64,000 nt of DNA from Tenericutes bacterium MZ-XQ (GCA_002838205.1 CP017950.1:558001-622000), one strand, 5' to 3'; numbered from the stretch's first letter, positions 1 through 9,278 are shown. Translations and numbers: made by a program. Notes: a model not told the origin generated them from the sequence alone.

Positions 1-564
1 CCTTGAACCAATTTTGGTGTGGTCGTCATCTATAAATCCCATAGGCATATTATTTAAATCTTTATTTCTATATATCTCTTTTAAAACGGCTTCTCCGGCA
101 GAGCCCGCACCAATAATAAGTGTTCTTCTACCTAAAGCTTTTTTCCAATCCCAGTTAATCTTAAAGTATAAAATGATACGGTTTGCAACTCTTGGCAATG
201 TGAATAAGAATATTTCAGCAATAGTAATAAAGAAATATGTTGATTTATACATAAATGCCATATCAGATAACCAAATAAAAACAACAATTGAAACATTGGT
301 AAATGCAGTTGCTACTGAGATTTTTATCACATCTTCAAAACCGATGTGATTGACAAGCATATTGTACATGCCAAATAAAGCAAACACGCTAATCTTAAAC
401 ACAATGATGCCTGGTAAGACATAAAGCATTTGATCAGTGTCCACTGGAATTTCCAATACCATAAACATGAGTATGGCAATGAGATATGTAATTAAAATTG
501 CAATGATATCAAAAGCTATAAATATTAGTATTTGCTTGATGCGTTTCATTTTTGATACGTCCAT
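1..564 (-). CDS. Polysaccharide biosynthesis protein, CapD/WbpM-type nucleotide-sugar epimerase/dehydratase (partial)
   Basis: This reading frame is open from an ATG at 564 to the window edge, so only the first 188 codons are present. An SD sequence (AAAGGGG) lies just upstream of the ATG. The first ~140 residues form four hydrophobic membrane segments; they are followed by GRRTLIIGAGSAGEAVLKEI, a Rossmann nucleotide-binding glycine motif, and then MGFIDDDHTKIG, typical of the domain between the membrane part and the catalytic SDR part of FlaA1/CapD/WbpM-like enzymes. Such proteins epimerise or dehydrate UDP-sugars for surface polysaccharide or glycan synthesis at the membrane. The catalytic domain lies outside the window, so the exact reaction cannot be assigned. 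Confidence 0.82.
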   Translation of the reverse strand, partial: MDVSKMKRIKQILIFIAFDIIAILITYLIAILMFMVLEIPVDTDQMLYVLPGIIVFKISVFALFGMYNMLVNHIGFEDVIKISVATAFTNVSIVVFIWLSDMAFMYKSTYFFITIAEIFLFTLPRVANRIILYFKINWDWKKALGRRTLIIGAGSAGEAVLKEIYRNKDLNNMPMGFIDDDHTKIGSR

Positions 565-690
565 AATATCCCCTTTAATATGTTTCAGTTCTTTTATGCA
601 ATTTAATAACAAAGTTATTTTATCACATTCTTAACAATATTGAAAGAATTCGCAATCTTCTTTCCTCGATTTTCGTTATAAGAAAAACAG

Positions 691-1392
691 CTATTCGCTG
701 TTTTGTTCACATAACTTATAATTTAGTCTATATCCAACACCCCAAATGGTTTCAATAAGTTGCATCCTTGGATCATATGTTAGTTTTTTCCTAAGTCTTG
801 TAATATGAATTCCCAATGCGTTATCTGTAGCTGATTTGTCATTATCCCAAACATAGTTAATGATACGATCTTTAGTTACTGTCTCATCCTTACTCTCTAA
901 AAGTATTGATAAAATCTTGTACTCTACATTTGTTAGATGATAAGATTCATCACCTTTTTTGATTTGATGATTAGCCATATCAATCTCAAACGGACCAAAA
1001 TGGAATCTATTGATGTTTTTATTTGTTAGTTGATTCAAAAATTTTAAAACAGACATCATGCGTGCATAAAGCTCTATGTCAGAAAATGGAAATTGAATAT
1101 ATCCTTCTGATCCAGCATTTAAAAGTTTTACTCTTTCCTCATCAGAGTGGTTTCGACCAAAAATATAGAGTGGGACTCTCGTCGTTTTTTTGATATTTGA
1201 AATAATATGCTGATTAATTAAATCATTATACTCCAAATGTAAACATACGAAATCACAATCCATTAATTTGGATCGATGTTGTCCAACCTCATCAACATTA
1301 ATGAATCTGACTTGAACATTGTTTTTTGAAAAAATCTCGGCTAAATTTAAGAATGGGTCCTTAATGGTGGTGACAAATGCTATTTTATACAA
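691..1392 (-). CDS. OmpR/PhoB-family transcriptional regulator with degenerate receiver domain
   Basis: The 233-residue protein has a receiver-like N-terminal half (about 1-120) and a winged-helix DNA-binding C-terminal half (about 130-228; GPFEIDMANHQI and the recognition-helix stretch DNALGIHITRLRKKL). The receiver looks non-canonical. The N-terminal acidic pair is replaced (FVTTIKD), the usual phospho-acceptor strand reads DFVCLHLEYND with His where Asp is expected, and the conserved Lys before Pro is missing (YIQFPF). It may therefore act without phosphorylation. The start is TTG at 1392 with SD GGAGGT six bases upstream. No histidine kinase is adjacent. Target genes cannot be read from the sequence. 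Confidence 0.82.
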   Translation of the reverse strand: MYKIAFVTTIKDPFLNLAEIFSKNNVQVRFINVDEVGQHRSKLMDCDFVCLHLEYNDLINQHIISNIKKTTRVPLYIFGRNHSDEERVKLLNAGSEGYIQFPFSDIELYARMMSVLKFLNQLTNKNINRFHFGPFEIDMANHQIKKGDESYHLTNVEYKILSILLESKDETVTKDRIINYVWDNDKSATDNALGIHITRLRKKLTYDPRMQLIETIWGVGYRLNYKLCEQNSE

Positions 1393-1426
1393 TGTAATAC
1401 CTCCCCTAGTATTTTCATTTATTCAT

Positions 1427-1455
1427 ATTATAAAATATAATTCGTTTCATGTTCA
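1427..1455 (-). promoter_or_regulatory. Possible promoter of the OmpR-like regulator gene
   Basis: On the minus strand TGAACA is followed after 17 bases by TATAAT (1427-1432), about 35 bases upstream of the TTG start. The -10 box is perfect and the -35 box matches 4 of 6. The rest of 1456-1675 shows no gene that I can support. Confidence 0.45.
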
Positions 1456-1675
1456 TTTCATTTTTTTGAAAGAAACGTATATTTCTTACTTTTTTCTTAA
1501 CTTTATATGTGGTACCGGTTTCATATCTCTATTTTGCACTATTTTTGAACTTGTTATGCGACATAATTTATTTTTCATTCTATTTTTACACATATATATG
1601 ATGTTATTTAGAGACAAATTTCTTATGCTTGAAGTTGATTTCATAAGAAATGGTTAAGTAACGAAGTGATTATGT

Positions 1676-2776
1676 CTATTTAAAGCAAATGTTTCGCAAC
1701 ATTTTTTTCAGACTTAGATGAGGATTTATCATGGAATATTCTAGACTTTCATAATAAGGAACTATCGCATAGATTTCATCAAAAACATCTGTTTTTATAC
1801 TCTCATCTATTTTAGCAAATATACCGATGACCTTTTTATTATACTTTTTAGCAATCTTCGCAATCCCATAAGGGGCTTTACCAAATAATGTTTGTTGATC
1901 CAATTTACCTTCACCGACAACAATGATATCATAAAACCTCAACTTATCCTCTAAATTTGATAATTTTATCATATAATTGATACCTGAATTTAAATGTGCT
2001 TGCATAAATGACAACAATCCAAAACCTATACCACCTGCTGCACCTGATCCACTCGTGTTCCTGTAGTTCTTTTTGAAATATGTCTCAACAACATCTGCAA
2101 AATGCATCATATTTTTTTCTAAAATTCGAACTGCTTCATCTGATGCACCTTTTTGGGAGGCATAAACCTGTGCCGCACCATGTTTTCCTAATAATGGATT
2201 TTCAACATCACTAACGACTTGAATATCTATCTCTTTAATAAGATGATTAAGATCTCTTAGATCAAATGAAGTAATATGGCCTATCATTTCTCCATTGATT
2301 TTTTCATTGATAATATTACCTTCGTTATAAAATTTTACACCTAAGGCTTGAAGCATACCTGCACCACCATCATTTGTTGCACTACCTCCAATACCTATAT
2401 ATACGTGTTTTGCACCTTGATCTATCGCTTGCTTGATGACCAAACCCAATCCATAAGTGCTCGTTTTTAAAGGATTTCGATCTTGTTCTTTGATTAGATT
2501 TAGTCCAGATACTTTGGCAAGTTCAATATACGCAGTATTTTTATACAAGTAATAAGAAGACTTTATAGATTCGCCCATTGGGTTTAAGGCATCGACTTCA
2601 ATAAAATCCCCATCAACTACACTTGAAATAGAATCTAAAAAGCCATCACCACCATCACTCATTGGCATGCTTGTGACTTTATGATTTAAGCTTTTTAGGT
2701 AAGATTCAATAATTTGATTCACTTCTAAAGAAGTTAAAGTGCCCTTAAAAGCGTTCATCGCAATCAATATATTCAA
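1676..2776 (-). CDS. glxK: Glycerate 2-kinase, GlxK/GarK type
   Basis: The 366-residue protein matches the bacterial glycerate kinase type-1 family along its length: N-terminal MNAFKGTLTSLE, MSDGGDGFLDS, GIGGSATNDGGAGMLQALG (about 130-148) and the C-terminal GEGKLDQQTLFGKAP. The family phosphorylates glycerate to a phosphoglycerate, feeding glycolysis. The start is TTG at 2776: SD AGGAG lies nine bases upstream and the next in-frame ATG would cut into the conserved N-terminus. It appears to be a single-gene unit between the regulator and the divergent nucleoside importer. Product positional specificity (2- or 3-phosphate) is not visible. Confidence 0.9.
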   Translation of the reverse strand: MNILIAMNAFKGTLTSLEVNQIIESYLKSLNHKVTSMPMSDGGDGFLDSISSVVDGDFIEVDALNPMGESIKSSYYLYKNTAYIELAKVSGLNLIKEQDRNPLKTSTYGLGLVIKQAIDQGAKHVYIGIGGSATNDGGAGMLQALGVKFYNEGNIINEKINGEMIGHITSFDLRDLNHLIKEIDIQVVSDVENPLLGKHGAAQVYASQKGASDEAVRILEKNMMHFADVVETYFKKNYRNTSGSGAAGGIGFGLLSFMQAHLNSGINYMIKLSNLEDKLRFYDIIVVGEGKLDQQTLFGKAPYGIAKIAKKYNKKVIGIFAKIDESIKTDVFDEIYAIVPYYESLEYSMINPHLSLKKMLRNICFK

Positions 2777-2967
2777 AACTATAGTCTCCTATTTATTTAA
2801 TATATAAAAACATTTTACTTTAGAATGATGTAAACTTCAACAATTTTATAACAAAAATAATCATTGACTTATCAGAATAATGGCTTAAAATAAACAAATA
2901 TAATGATAGCGTTTTTATTTTAAGTGCTTTTATTTGTAAAATTGTACTTTTATACTTCATTTTTTTA

Positions 2968-2996
2968 TTGAAAAAAAGTTCATTTAAGTGTATAAT
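2968..2996 (+). promoter_or_regulatory. Promoter of the nucleoside importer operon
   Basis: TTGAAA (2968-2973), a 17-base spacer and a perfect TATAAT (2991-2996) precede the lipoprotein gene, whose SD AGGAGG is at about 3022-3027. The remainder of the 257-base gap 2777-3033 is AT-rich with no riboswitch-like conserved motif that I recognise. Confidence 0.85.
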
Positions 2997-3033
2997 CTAA
3001 ATAGCATTAACAATAAATAATAGGAGGAGAAAA

Positions 3034-4161
3034 ATGAAGAAATTATTATTGTTATTTTTAGTGATTGCAGGTGTCTTCGGATTAGCTGCATGTAAGAGAG
3101 AGTTTGAAATCGCTATGATCACTGACTCAGGTGATATCGATGACCGCTCATTCAACCAAGGAACTTGGGAAGGTATCGAAGCATACGCAGAAGAAAATGA
3201 TATTTCATACAAATATTATAAACCAACTGAAGTAAGTTTTGATGCATATGTAGCTGCTATTGATTTAGCAGTATCTGGTGGAGCAAAAGTTATTGTTACT
3301 CCTGGTTTCTTATTTGAAAATAGTGTACACAAAGCACAAACTTTATATCCTGAAGTTACATTCATCATTATTGATGGAGCGCCTAATAACGTTTCTGACT
3401 GGGGTACTGATCCATGGACACTTTATGAAGGTGACACACCAGACTTCACAATTGCAGACAACACATTATCAATCTTCTTCCAAGAAGAGCAATCTGGATT
3501 CTTAGCTGGTTATGCCGCTTATCAAGAAGGCTTAACTAATATGGGATTCATGGGTGGACAAGCTGTTCCTGCTGTTGTTAGATTCGGTGTAGGTTTCGCT
3601 GCTGGCGCATATTATGCAGCTAAAGAAGCTAATGATATGGATTATGAGTTTGATGCGAATTTTTATGAATATTTAAACACTTTCCAAGGTGGAGCTGATA
3701 TCGTTTCTAAAGCTGATGCTTGGTATAGTGGTGGTATTGATGTGATTCATGCTGCAGCAGGTGGCGCTGGAAGTTCAGTTATGACTTCAGCACAAAATGC
3801 TGAAAAATGGATGATTGGTGTAGACGTTGACCAATCTAGCATAAATGACTATGTATTAACATCAGCTACAAAAGGTTTAGCTGTTGCCGTTACTGAAGCA
3901 TTAGAAGATTATTATGGTGGTACATTCGAAGGTGAAAGATCAATCACTTTAGGTGCTGCTGATGATGCTGTTGGTCTACCAACTAGTGATTCTTCTTGGA
4001 GATTTGAAACATTTACAATTGCACAATACAATACTATCTTTGCTATGGTTGCTGATGGAGACATTGACATTCCAACTATGGGTAGCGAACTTGGAACTTT
4101 CATTACTGATTTAGGTTTCACTGCTAATGAAGCATTAGCTACAAAAGCTACTGATTATTAA
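3034..4161 (+). CDS. BMP-family nucleoside-binding lipoprotein of an ABC importer
   Basis: The 375-residue protein begins with a lipoprotein signal peptide: basic MKK, hydrophobic core, and lipobox GLAAC with Cys20 as the predicted lipidated residue. The mature part shows the basic-membrane-protein (BMP/PnrA/NupN) family pattern: IAMITDSGDIDDRSFNQG near residue 25, YAAYQEGLTNMGFMGG around 165, and DVIHAAAGGAGSS around 237. Family members bind purine nucleosides outside the membrane and hand them to the permeases encoded downstream. It is the first gene of a four-gene operon, separated from the ATPase gene by an attenuator hairpin, consistent with more substrate-binding protein than transporter. 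Confidence 0.92.
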   Translation: MKKLLLLFLVIAGVFGLAACKREFEIAMITDSGDIDDRSFNQGTWEGIEAYAEENDISYKYYKPTEVSFDAYVAAIDLAVSGGAKVIVTPGFLFENSVHKAQTLYPEVTFIIIDGAPNNVSDWGTDPWTLYEGDTPDFTIADNTLSIFFQEEQSGFLAGYAAYQEGLTNMGFMGGQAVPAVVRFGVGFAAGAYYAAKEANDMDYEFDANFYEYLNTFQGGADIVSKADAWYSGGIDVIHAAAGGAGSSVMTSAQNAEKWMIGVDVDQSSINDYVLTSATKGLAVAVTEALEDYYGGTFEGERSITLGAADDAVGLPTSDSSWRFETFTIAQYNTIFAMVADGDIDIPTMGSELGTFITDLGFTANEALATKATDY

Positions 4162-4190
4162 TATTTAACGATTAAACATTTCATTACGAC

Positions 4191-4220
4191 AAATGGGGAA
4201 ATTAATTTTTCCCCATTTTC
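4191..4220 (+). terminator. Intra-operon attenuator hairpin after the lipoprotein gene
   Basis: An 11-bp perfect stem (AAATGGGGAAA at 4191-4201 pairing with 4208-4218) with a six-base loop lies between the binding-protein gene and the ATPase gene. Only a short T stretch follows, so partial rather than complete termination is likely. This is a common device for making more binding protein than membrane components. Confidence 0.65.
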
Positions 4221-4242
4221 TAAATAAAAAGGAGTGGCGACA

Positions 4243-5766
4243 TTGCAATATAAAATTGAAATGAACAATATCACAAAATCTTTTGGAACGCTCTTAGCTA
4301 ATGATCAAGTAACTCTAAAGGTTAAACCTGGAGAAATCCATGCACTTTTAGGAGAAAATGGAGCTGGGAAATCTACTTTAATGTCAATTCTTTTTGGTTT
4401 ATATCAAGCAGAAAAGGGTGAGATTAAAATTAATGGTGAACCTGTAATCATTAGTAATCCTAATGATGCAACTCAGCTGGGCATTGGTATGGTCCATCAA
4501 CATTTTAAACTTGTTGAAACATTTACTGTTTTAGAGAATATTATTTTAGGTGTTGAAGAAACCAAAAAAGGGTTCTTATTTTATGAGAATTCTAGAAAAA
4601 AATTAGAAGATCTCATCGAAAAATACAATCTTAAAGTTAATCTTGATGCTCTCATAAAAGACATCCATGTTGGACAGCAACAAAAAGTAGAAATATTAAA
4701 AATGCTATATAGAGATAGTGATATTCTTATATTTGATGAACCTACAGCTGTCTTAACTCCTCAAGAAATCAAAGAGTTAATGTCAATTATGAAAAATTTT
4801 GCAAAAGAAGGTAAAACGATTCTTCTTATTACTCATAAACTCAATGAAATTAAGGAAGTCGCTGATAGTGTTACAGTACTGAGACGTGGCAAGTATATTG
4901 GAACCGAACCAGTAAAAGATGTAACTACACACCAGATGGCTGAAATGATGGTTGGACGTGAAGTATCATTTACTATAGATAAAAAGCCTGTTAAATCTGG
5001 TGAAATAAAATTAGAAATCAAAAATCTTGAGCTAATTGAAAATAATCAAAAAAAGATTAAAAATGTTTCTTTTCATGTGAAAAGCGGAGAGATTGTTGGT
5101 ATCGCTGGAATTGATGGAAATGGACAAACAGAACTTATTAAAACCATCACTGGATTAACCCCAAATACAAGTGGGGAAATAATGATCGAAGGTACAAACC
5201 AAGCCAAAGCATCAATAAGAAAACGTTATGAACTAGGTCTTTCACACATCCCAGAAGATAGACAAAAATATGGTTTAATACTAGATTTTGATTTACAAAG
5301 TAACTTAATCTTACAAAATTATTATCTTAAAGATTTTCAAAAATATGGAATCCAAAATAAAAACAATATTTTAAACCACGCAAATCAGTTGATCAATGAG
5401 TTTGATATTAGAAGTGAAAAAGGTGCTAAAACTAGCGTACGCTCCATGAGTGGTGGTAATCAACAAAAAGCCATCCTGAGTCGAGAAATGTCTAAAACTC
5501 ATAGCATTTTGATTGCTGTACAACCAACCCGTGGTTTAGATGTAGGTGCGATTGAGTATATTCATAAACAATTATTAGAAGAAAGACAAAATGGAAAAGC
5601 AGTTCTTTTAGTATCATATGAACTTGATGAAATTATGAATTTATCCGACCGTATTTATGTTATGTATGAAGGTGAAATAGTAGCAGAGATTGACCCTAAA
5701 AAAACTTCATTTAATGAAATGGGACTTTACATGTCTGGAGCCAAGAGAGGTGAAGCTTATGCATAA
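4243..5766 (+). CDS. Nucleoside ABC importer ATP-binding protein (tandem ABC domains)
   Basis: This is a double ATPase of the sugar/BMP-nucleoside importer class. The first ABC domain (1-235) has Walker A GENGAGKST and Walker B ILIFDEPTAVLTPQE. The second (about 250-507) has the degenerate GIDGNGQTE in place of Walker A, normal for this subfamily, the signature SGGNQQK, and a C-terminal LSDRIYVMYEGEIV. The TTG at 4243 is preferred as start because AAAGGAG ends eight bases before it. The upstream GTG at 4234 overlaps that SD and has none of its own. The closest described system in B. subtilis is NupO; substrate is inferred from the BMP lipoprotein next door. Confidence 0.92.
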   Translation: MQYKIEMNNITKSFGTLLANDQVTLKVKPGEIHALLGENGAGKSTLMSILFGLYQAEKGEIKINGEPVIISNPNDATQLGIGMVHQHFKLVETFTVLENIILGVEETKKGFLFYENSRKKLEDLIEKYNLKVNLDALIKDIHVGQQQKVEILKMLYRDSDILIFDEPTAVLTPQEIKELMSIMKNFAKEGKTILLITHKLNEIKEVADSVTVLRRGKYIGTEPVKDVTTHQMAEMMVGREVSFTIDKKPVKSGEIKLEIKNLELIENNQKKIKNVSFHVKSGEIVGIAGIDGNGQTELIKTITGLTPNTSGEIMIEGTNQAKASIRKRYELGLSHIPEDRQKYGLILDFDLQSNLILQNYYLKDFQKYGIQNKNNILNHANQLINEFDIRSEKGAKTSVRSMSGGNQQKAILSREMSKTHSILIAVQPTRGLDVGAIEYIHKQLLEERQNGKAVLLVSYELDEIMNLSDRIYVMYEGEIVAEIDPKKTSFNEMGLYMSGAKRGEAYA

Positions 5767-6868
5767 AATCAAAAAGTCATTAAACAATTTCTATCAATTA
5801 GCTAAACCGAGTTTGATTGCAGTTGCTATAGGTCTTCTATCAGGATTGGTTATCATGTTTATATTTAGTCCTATTGATGCTTTTCCTGCATTGTTCACAC
5901 TCATACTTGGTGGTTTTAATGGTGGAATCAGCGGTATAGGTGATATGCTTTATTCAGCTGCACCTATTATTTTTACAGGTTTATCTGTTGCTTTTGCATT
6001 TAAAACAGGTTTATTTAACATTGGAGCTCCTGGACAAATGATGGTTGGCGCTTATGTTGCAGTTCATATTGGTGTTCTTGCGTCTCCTGGTGCTTTTCCT
6101 TTATGGATACTCGCATTACTTGCTGGTGCACTTGCTGGAGCGATTTGGGGGTTAATACCTGGACTCTTAAAAGCTGTTGCTAATGTTAACGAAGTCGTTA
6201 CATCTATTATGATGAACTACATCGCTGGATATTTAGTTATTTATTTAATTAATACATACATATTATCATTAGGTGATTCAGCATCAAGAGTCATTAAAAA
6301 TGCAGCAAGAATACCTCAATTAAGTTCAATTTTCCCAGGTTCATCTGCAAATATTGGTATCATCATTGCATTTGGTTTTGTTATTTTAATCCATATGATT
6401 TTACACAAAACGATTCTAGGTTTCCAACTTAGAGCATCTGGTTTTAGTTTTGATGGCAGTAAATATGCAGGTATGAATACAAAAACTAATATCGTGATTG
6501 CAATGACAATATCTGGTTTATTAGCAGGGATTGCTGGTGCTACAGCATTTTTAGTTGCTGGTAAACAAATTCCTGCAAGATTTAATATATTCACTGAAGG
6601 TTTTGATGGGATTTCAGTTGCTTTATTAGGACTCGGTGAACCTATTGGTGCATTATTTGCTGGTCTTTTCTTAAGTAATTTAAGAGAAGGTGGCTTCTAC
6701 ATGCAACTTTATCCATTTGTTCCTGAAATCATCGATATGGTTATATCCGTGATTATATATGCAACAGCTATTTCAGTTGCAATTCAATTGTTAATAAAGA
6801 AATATGGAGAACGGTTTAAAGCTTGGAGAAAATCCAAAAATGAACAGAAAGGAGAAGCCCAATCATGA
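5759..6868 (+). CDS. Nucleoside ABC importer permease 1 (NupP/YufP-like)
   Basis: This is a polytopic membrane protein of 369 residues with roughly nine or ten hydrophobic segments. It carries the BPD_transp_2 family features: ISGIGDMLYSAAPIIFTGLS, FKTGLFNIGAPGQM and the loop VNEVVTSIMMNYIAGY. The ATG at 5759 overlaps the end of the ATPase gene by eight bases and has SD GAGAGG; longer in-frame starts lie inside the ATPase and lack SD sequences. It forms the heterodimeric membrane channel with the next gene product. The gene ends in TGA, evidence that TGA is a stop in this organism. Confidence 0.9.
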   Translation: MHKIKKSLNNFYQLAKPSLIAVAIGLLSGLVIMFIFSPIDAFPALFTLILGGFNGGISGIGDMLYSAAPIIFTGLSVAFAFKTGLFNIGAPGQMMVGAYVAVHIGVLASPGAFPLWILALLAGALAGAIWGLIPGLLKAVANVNEVVTSIMMNYIAGYLVIYLINTYILSLGDSASRVIKNAARIPQLSSIFPGSSANIGIIIAFGFVILIHMILHKTILGFQLRASGFSFDGSKYAGMNTKTNIVIAMTISGLLAGIAGATAFLVAGKQIPARFNIFTEGFDGISVALLGLGEPIGALFAGLFLSNLREGGFYMQLYPFVPEIIDMVISVIIYATAISVAIQLLIKKYGERFKAWRKSKNEQKGEAQS

Positions 6869-8034
6869 GTATAATTTATGAATTATTTCAAGGTACTTAT
6901 GTCTATACAGCGGTATTACTCGTTGTAGCACTTGGAGGCTTACTTTCTGAACGTAGCGGTGTAACAAATATTGCACTAGAAGGTATTATGATTATGGGTG
7001 CATTCTTAGGCATTTGGGCGATTAAAGGCCTTCAAACGCAACCTTATTCATTCTTAACTTATGTTGTTATTATATTAGCTTCGTTATCATTGGTTTTATT
7101 AATTGGAGCTTTAACTTACTTTATATTGATTCATTATGAGATTAAATCTCCAGAATACATAAAAAACCTTGTCACATCAAAACAAGGTAAATACATATCT
7201 TTAGCTGTGATTCTTTTATTAACAGCTTTAGTATCTTATTTAGGTATATCACTTAAAGTTGGTCCACAATTTACACTTTTATATGGCATGATTATCGGTG
7301 GACTTATTGGTGGTTTATATTCTATGATTCACGCATATGCTGCAGTCTATCTTAAAGCAAATCAAATCATTAGTGCGACTGCACTTAACTTATTTGCTCC
7401 AGCATTTGCAATCTTTACCGCTAGATTTATTCAAGGCGGTCAGCAAATTATCTTTAATTCACAATTTATGATTAGAGAATTTCCTATATTAAGTGACATT
7501 CCTGTATTAGGTGATTTACTATTTAAAAGAACTTATTTAAGTTTCTATTTTGCAATAGGGCTCTTATTAATTATTTTATTAATCATTAACAAAACAAAGT
7601 TTGGTCTAAGACTAAAAGCATGTGGCGAAAACCCTCATGCAGCAGACTCATTAGGTATTGACATCTATAAGACTAGATTTATTGCGGTTGTCTTATCAGG
7701 TGTATTTGCAGGTATGGGTGGTGTCATATTTGTTGCAACAACTTCTGCTGAGTTTAGTGCAACTGTTGATGGTTTTGGGTTCTTAGCAATTGCAGTATTA
7801 ATATTTGGTAATTGGAAACCAACTAGAATCTTACTTGCGGCACTCTTCTTCGGATTTATGAGAACATTAGCTGCAAAATACTCGTTAGTTCCAATTATTA
7901 AAGATCATGGTGAATTTGTACAATTCTACAATATGATTCCATACATTACAACAATTATTATTCTTGCATTCTTTTCTAAAAACTCTAAAGCACCAAAAGC
8001 ACTTGGTGAAATTTATGATAAAGGAAAACGGTAA
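6865..8034 (+). CDS. Nucleoside ABC importer permease 2 (NupQ-like)
   Basis: This is the second permease of the importer, 389 residues, starting with ATG overlapping the preceding stop (ATGA, 6865-6868), which suggests translational coupling. LLSERSGVTNIALEGIMIMG near the N-terminus and GLRLKACGENPHAADSLGID around residue 250 are family landmarks. It is longer than NupQ-type proteins usually are (about 320). The extra length is a segment around residues 90-150 containing two more hydrophobic stretches. A terminator follows within 20 bases, ending the operon. Confidence 0.9.
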   Translation: MSIIYELFQGTYVYTAVLLVVALGGLLSERSGVTNIALEGIMIMGAFLGIWAIKGLQTQPYSFLTYVVIILASLSLVLLIGALTYFILIHYEIKSPEYIKNLVTSKQGKYISLAVILLLTALVSYLGISLKVGPQFTLLYGMIIGGLIGGLYSMIHAYAAVYLKANQIISATALNLFAPAFAIFTARFIQGGQQIIFNSQFMIREFPILSDIPVLGDLLFKRTYLSFYFAIGLLLIILLIINKTKFGLRLKACGENPHAADSLGIDIYKTRFIAVVLSGVFAGMGGVIFVATTSAEFSATVDGFGFLAIAVLIFGNWKPTRILLAALFFGFMRTLAAKYSLVPIIKDHGEFVQFYNMIPYITTIIILAFFSKNSKAPKALGEIYDKGKR

Positions 8035-8047
8035 TTCGCTCATATAT

Positions 8048-8087
8048 GTAAAAGAGGAAATTTCGATTGAAATCTCCTCTTTTTTTA
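8048..8087. terminator. Bidirectional terminator between the importer operon and the DUF1801 gene
   Basis: AGAGGAAATTTC (8053-8064) pairs with GAAATCTCCTCT (8069-8080) apart from one mismatch, and T7 follows on the plus strand. The stop codon of the convergent minus-strand gene (8085-8087) lies in the T tract. The minus-strand tail has only four Ts, so termination should be stronger for the importer operon. Confidence 0.75.
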
Positions 8088-8492
8088 ATCTATCAGTGTA
8101 ATAATATCACTATTTAATAATTGGTTTGTAGCCTTTATTATTAATTTTTCTAAAACTTCTAAATCAACGTCACTTAATTTTTTTATGTACAAACACCCTT
8201 GACCAGTTTTATGTTTCCCTAAAACATTGAGTTCTTCAAATTGGTTAATATCATATGACATATAAAGTGTTAATGCTTGTTTTCTATTAGCAAATCCAAA
8301 TAAAAACATATGACCTTCATGCCCTGTTTTATATCGGTAATGAACTTTTCCAAAACCAATCATGCTTCCCCACATGACTGGTTCTTTATTTGTGATTTTT
8401 TTACCAAGTTCAATAAGCTTTAAAACATCATCTTTACGTTTTTCTTCAACACTCTCTAAATATGCTTTAATATCTTTTGCGGTTACTTCCAT
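8085..8492 (-). CDS. DUF1801 domain protein
   Basis: The 135-residue soluble protein fits the DUF1801 (YdhG-like) family: an N-terminal helical part VTAKDIKAYLESVEEKRKDD, then EPVMWGSMIGFGKVHY and a C-terminal helix. The family has a compact alpha/beta fold and no assigned reaction. It starts with ATG after SD GGAG, and is last of a group of minus-strand genes with the YhhN-like membrane protein and acetyltransferase. Function is unknown. Confidence 0.75.
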   Translation of the reverse strand: MEVTAKDIKAYLESVEEKRKDDVLKLIELGKKITNKEPVMWGSMIGFGKVHYRYKTGHEGHMFLFGFANRKQALTLYMSYDINQFEELNVLGKHKTGQGCLYIKKLSDVDLEVLEKLIIKATNQLLNSDIITLID

Positions 8493-8537
8493 ATCGGATC
8501 AACTCCATACTAATTAATGATTATACTTAGTCTATCC

Positions 8538-9263
8538 TTAACGGATGTTTAATACAAACATAATGCTTAATGCAATAAAAAGTTGACCTAAATAGTAAGT
8601 AGAAAGATTTCCAACGACAAATAATTTGCTTTTTTCTGCTTTAAAATAAATGGGCGCTAAAAGTAAATCAGAAACACCAAATAATATCGCCCCAATCATA
8701 AAGACCAAAGCACCTTGTGTATAATGACTGAAATAAACAAGCACAGATAAACCTACCATCGTAAATATCACGAATGTATACATATAACTCATGATCGCAA
8801 GCGATTTAAAGTCTATCTTCATCAATTTACTTCCAAAGTAAACGACTCCAACCATAAGTCCACCAATGAGTAATGCCCAAGGATTAAACATATAATAATT
8901 TGTTAATGCTAAGATATAAAAAATATGTCCCAATCCAAACGCAATCATGCCAAAAGAGATTTGCTCATTTTTATGATCCTCATGAAAATACTGTACTTCT
9001 AAGATTAAATCACCAATTAACCCTAAAACAAGTCCTAAACCCATAAACAAAATTAATCTTAGTTCAGTAACATTTAAAACCAAAATGATTGGTTCTGGGA
9101 ACACTGATGTTTCTGCATAGAAAATACCATATATAAAAACAGTAATAAACATAAAACTTGTAAATCCTTTAAAATAAAAGCCTCTAAGTCTTTTTCCTTT
9201 GATTACATGATAGATAAAAAGACTCCACATCAACAAAAATAAACCAATTAAAACATAAATCAT
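8538..9263 (-). CDS. YhhN/TMEM86-family membrane protein (lysoplasmalogenase-like)
   Basis: The 241-residue polytopic membrane protein has about eight hydrophobic segments. The conserved acidic and polar residues of the YhhN family are visible: GLIGDLIL in the third segment, FGLGHIFYILAL, and FGVSDLLLA near the C-terminus. In animals TMEM86 hydrolyses the vinyl-ether bond of lysoplasmenyl lipids and bacterial members are assigned the same activity. In this organism the substrate is unproven, but a lipid-remodelling role suits a cell bounded only by a membrane. The SD is AAAGGA. Confidence 0.82.
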   Translation of the reverse strand: MIYVLIGLFLLMWSLFIYHVIKGKRLRGFYFKGFTSFMFITVFIYGIFYAETSVFPEPIILVLNVTELRLILFMGLGLVLGLIGDLILEVQYFHEDHKNEQISFGMIAFGLGHIFYILALTNYYMFNPWALLIGGLMVGVVYFGSKLMKIDFKSLAIMSYMYTFVIFTMVGLSVLVYFSHYTQGALVFMIGAILFGVSDLLLAPIYFKAEKSKLFVVGNLSTYYLGQLFIALSIMFVLNIR

Positions 9264-9278
9264 GATTTACACATCCTT

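Noticed and set aside
1319-1657. 112-residue plus-strand reading frame
   Set aside because: It runs antisense through the start of the regulator gene, has no SD and a random low-complexity hydrophobic composition.
2864-2891. Second promoter for the nucleoside importer (TTGACT, 16 bases, TAAAAT)
   Set aside because: Lies about 140 bases upstream with a weaker -10; the TTGAAA-17-TATAAT promoter at 2968-2996 explains expression without it.
2777-3033. Purine or preQ1 riboswitch in the leader of the nucleoside importer
   Set aside because: No three-way-junction core or other conserved riboswitch sequence could be found in this AT-rich gap.
5759-6868. Mycoplasma-type code with TGA as tryptophan
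   Set aside because: This permease and other genes end cleanly at TGA, and tryptophans in conserved motifs are TGG.
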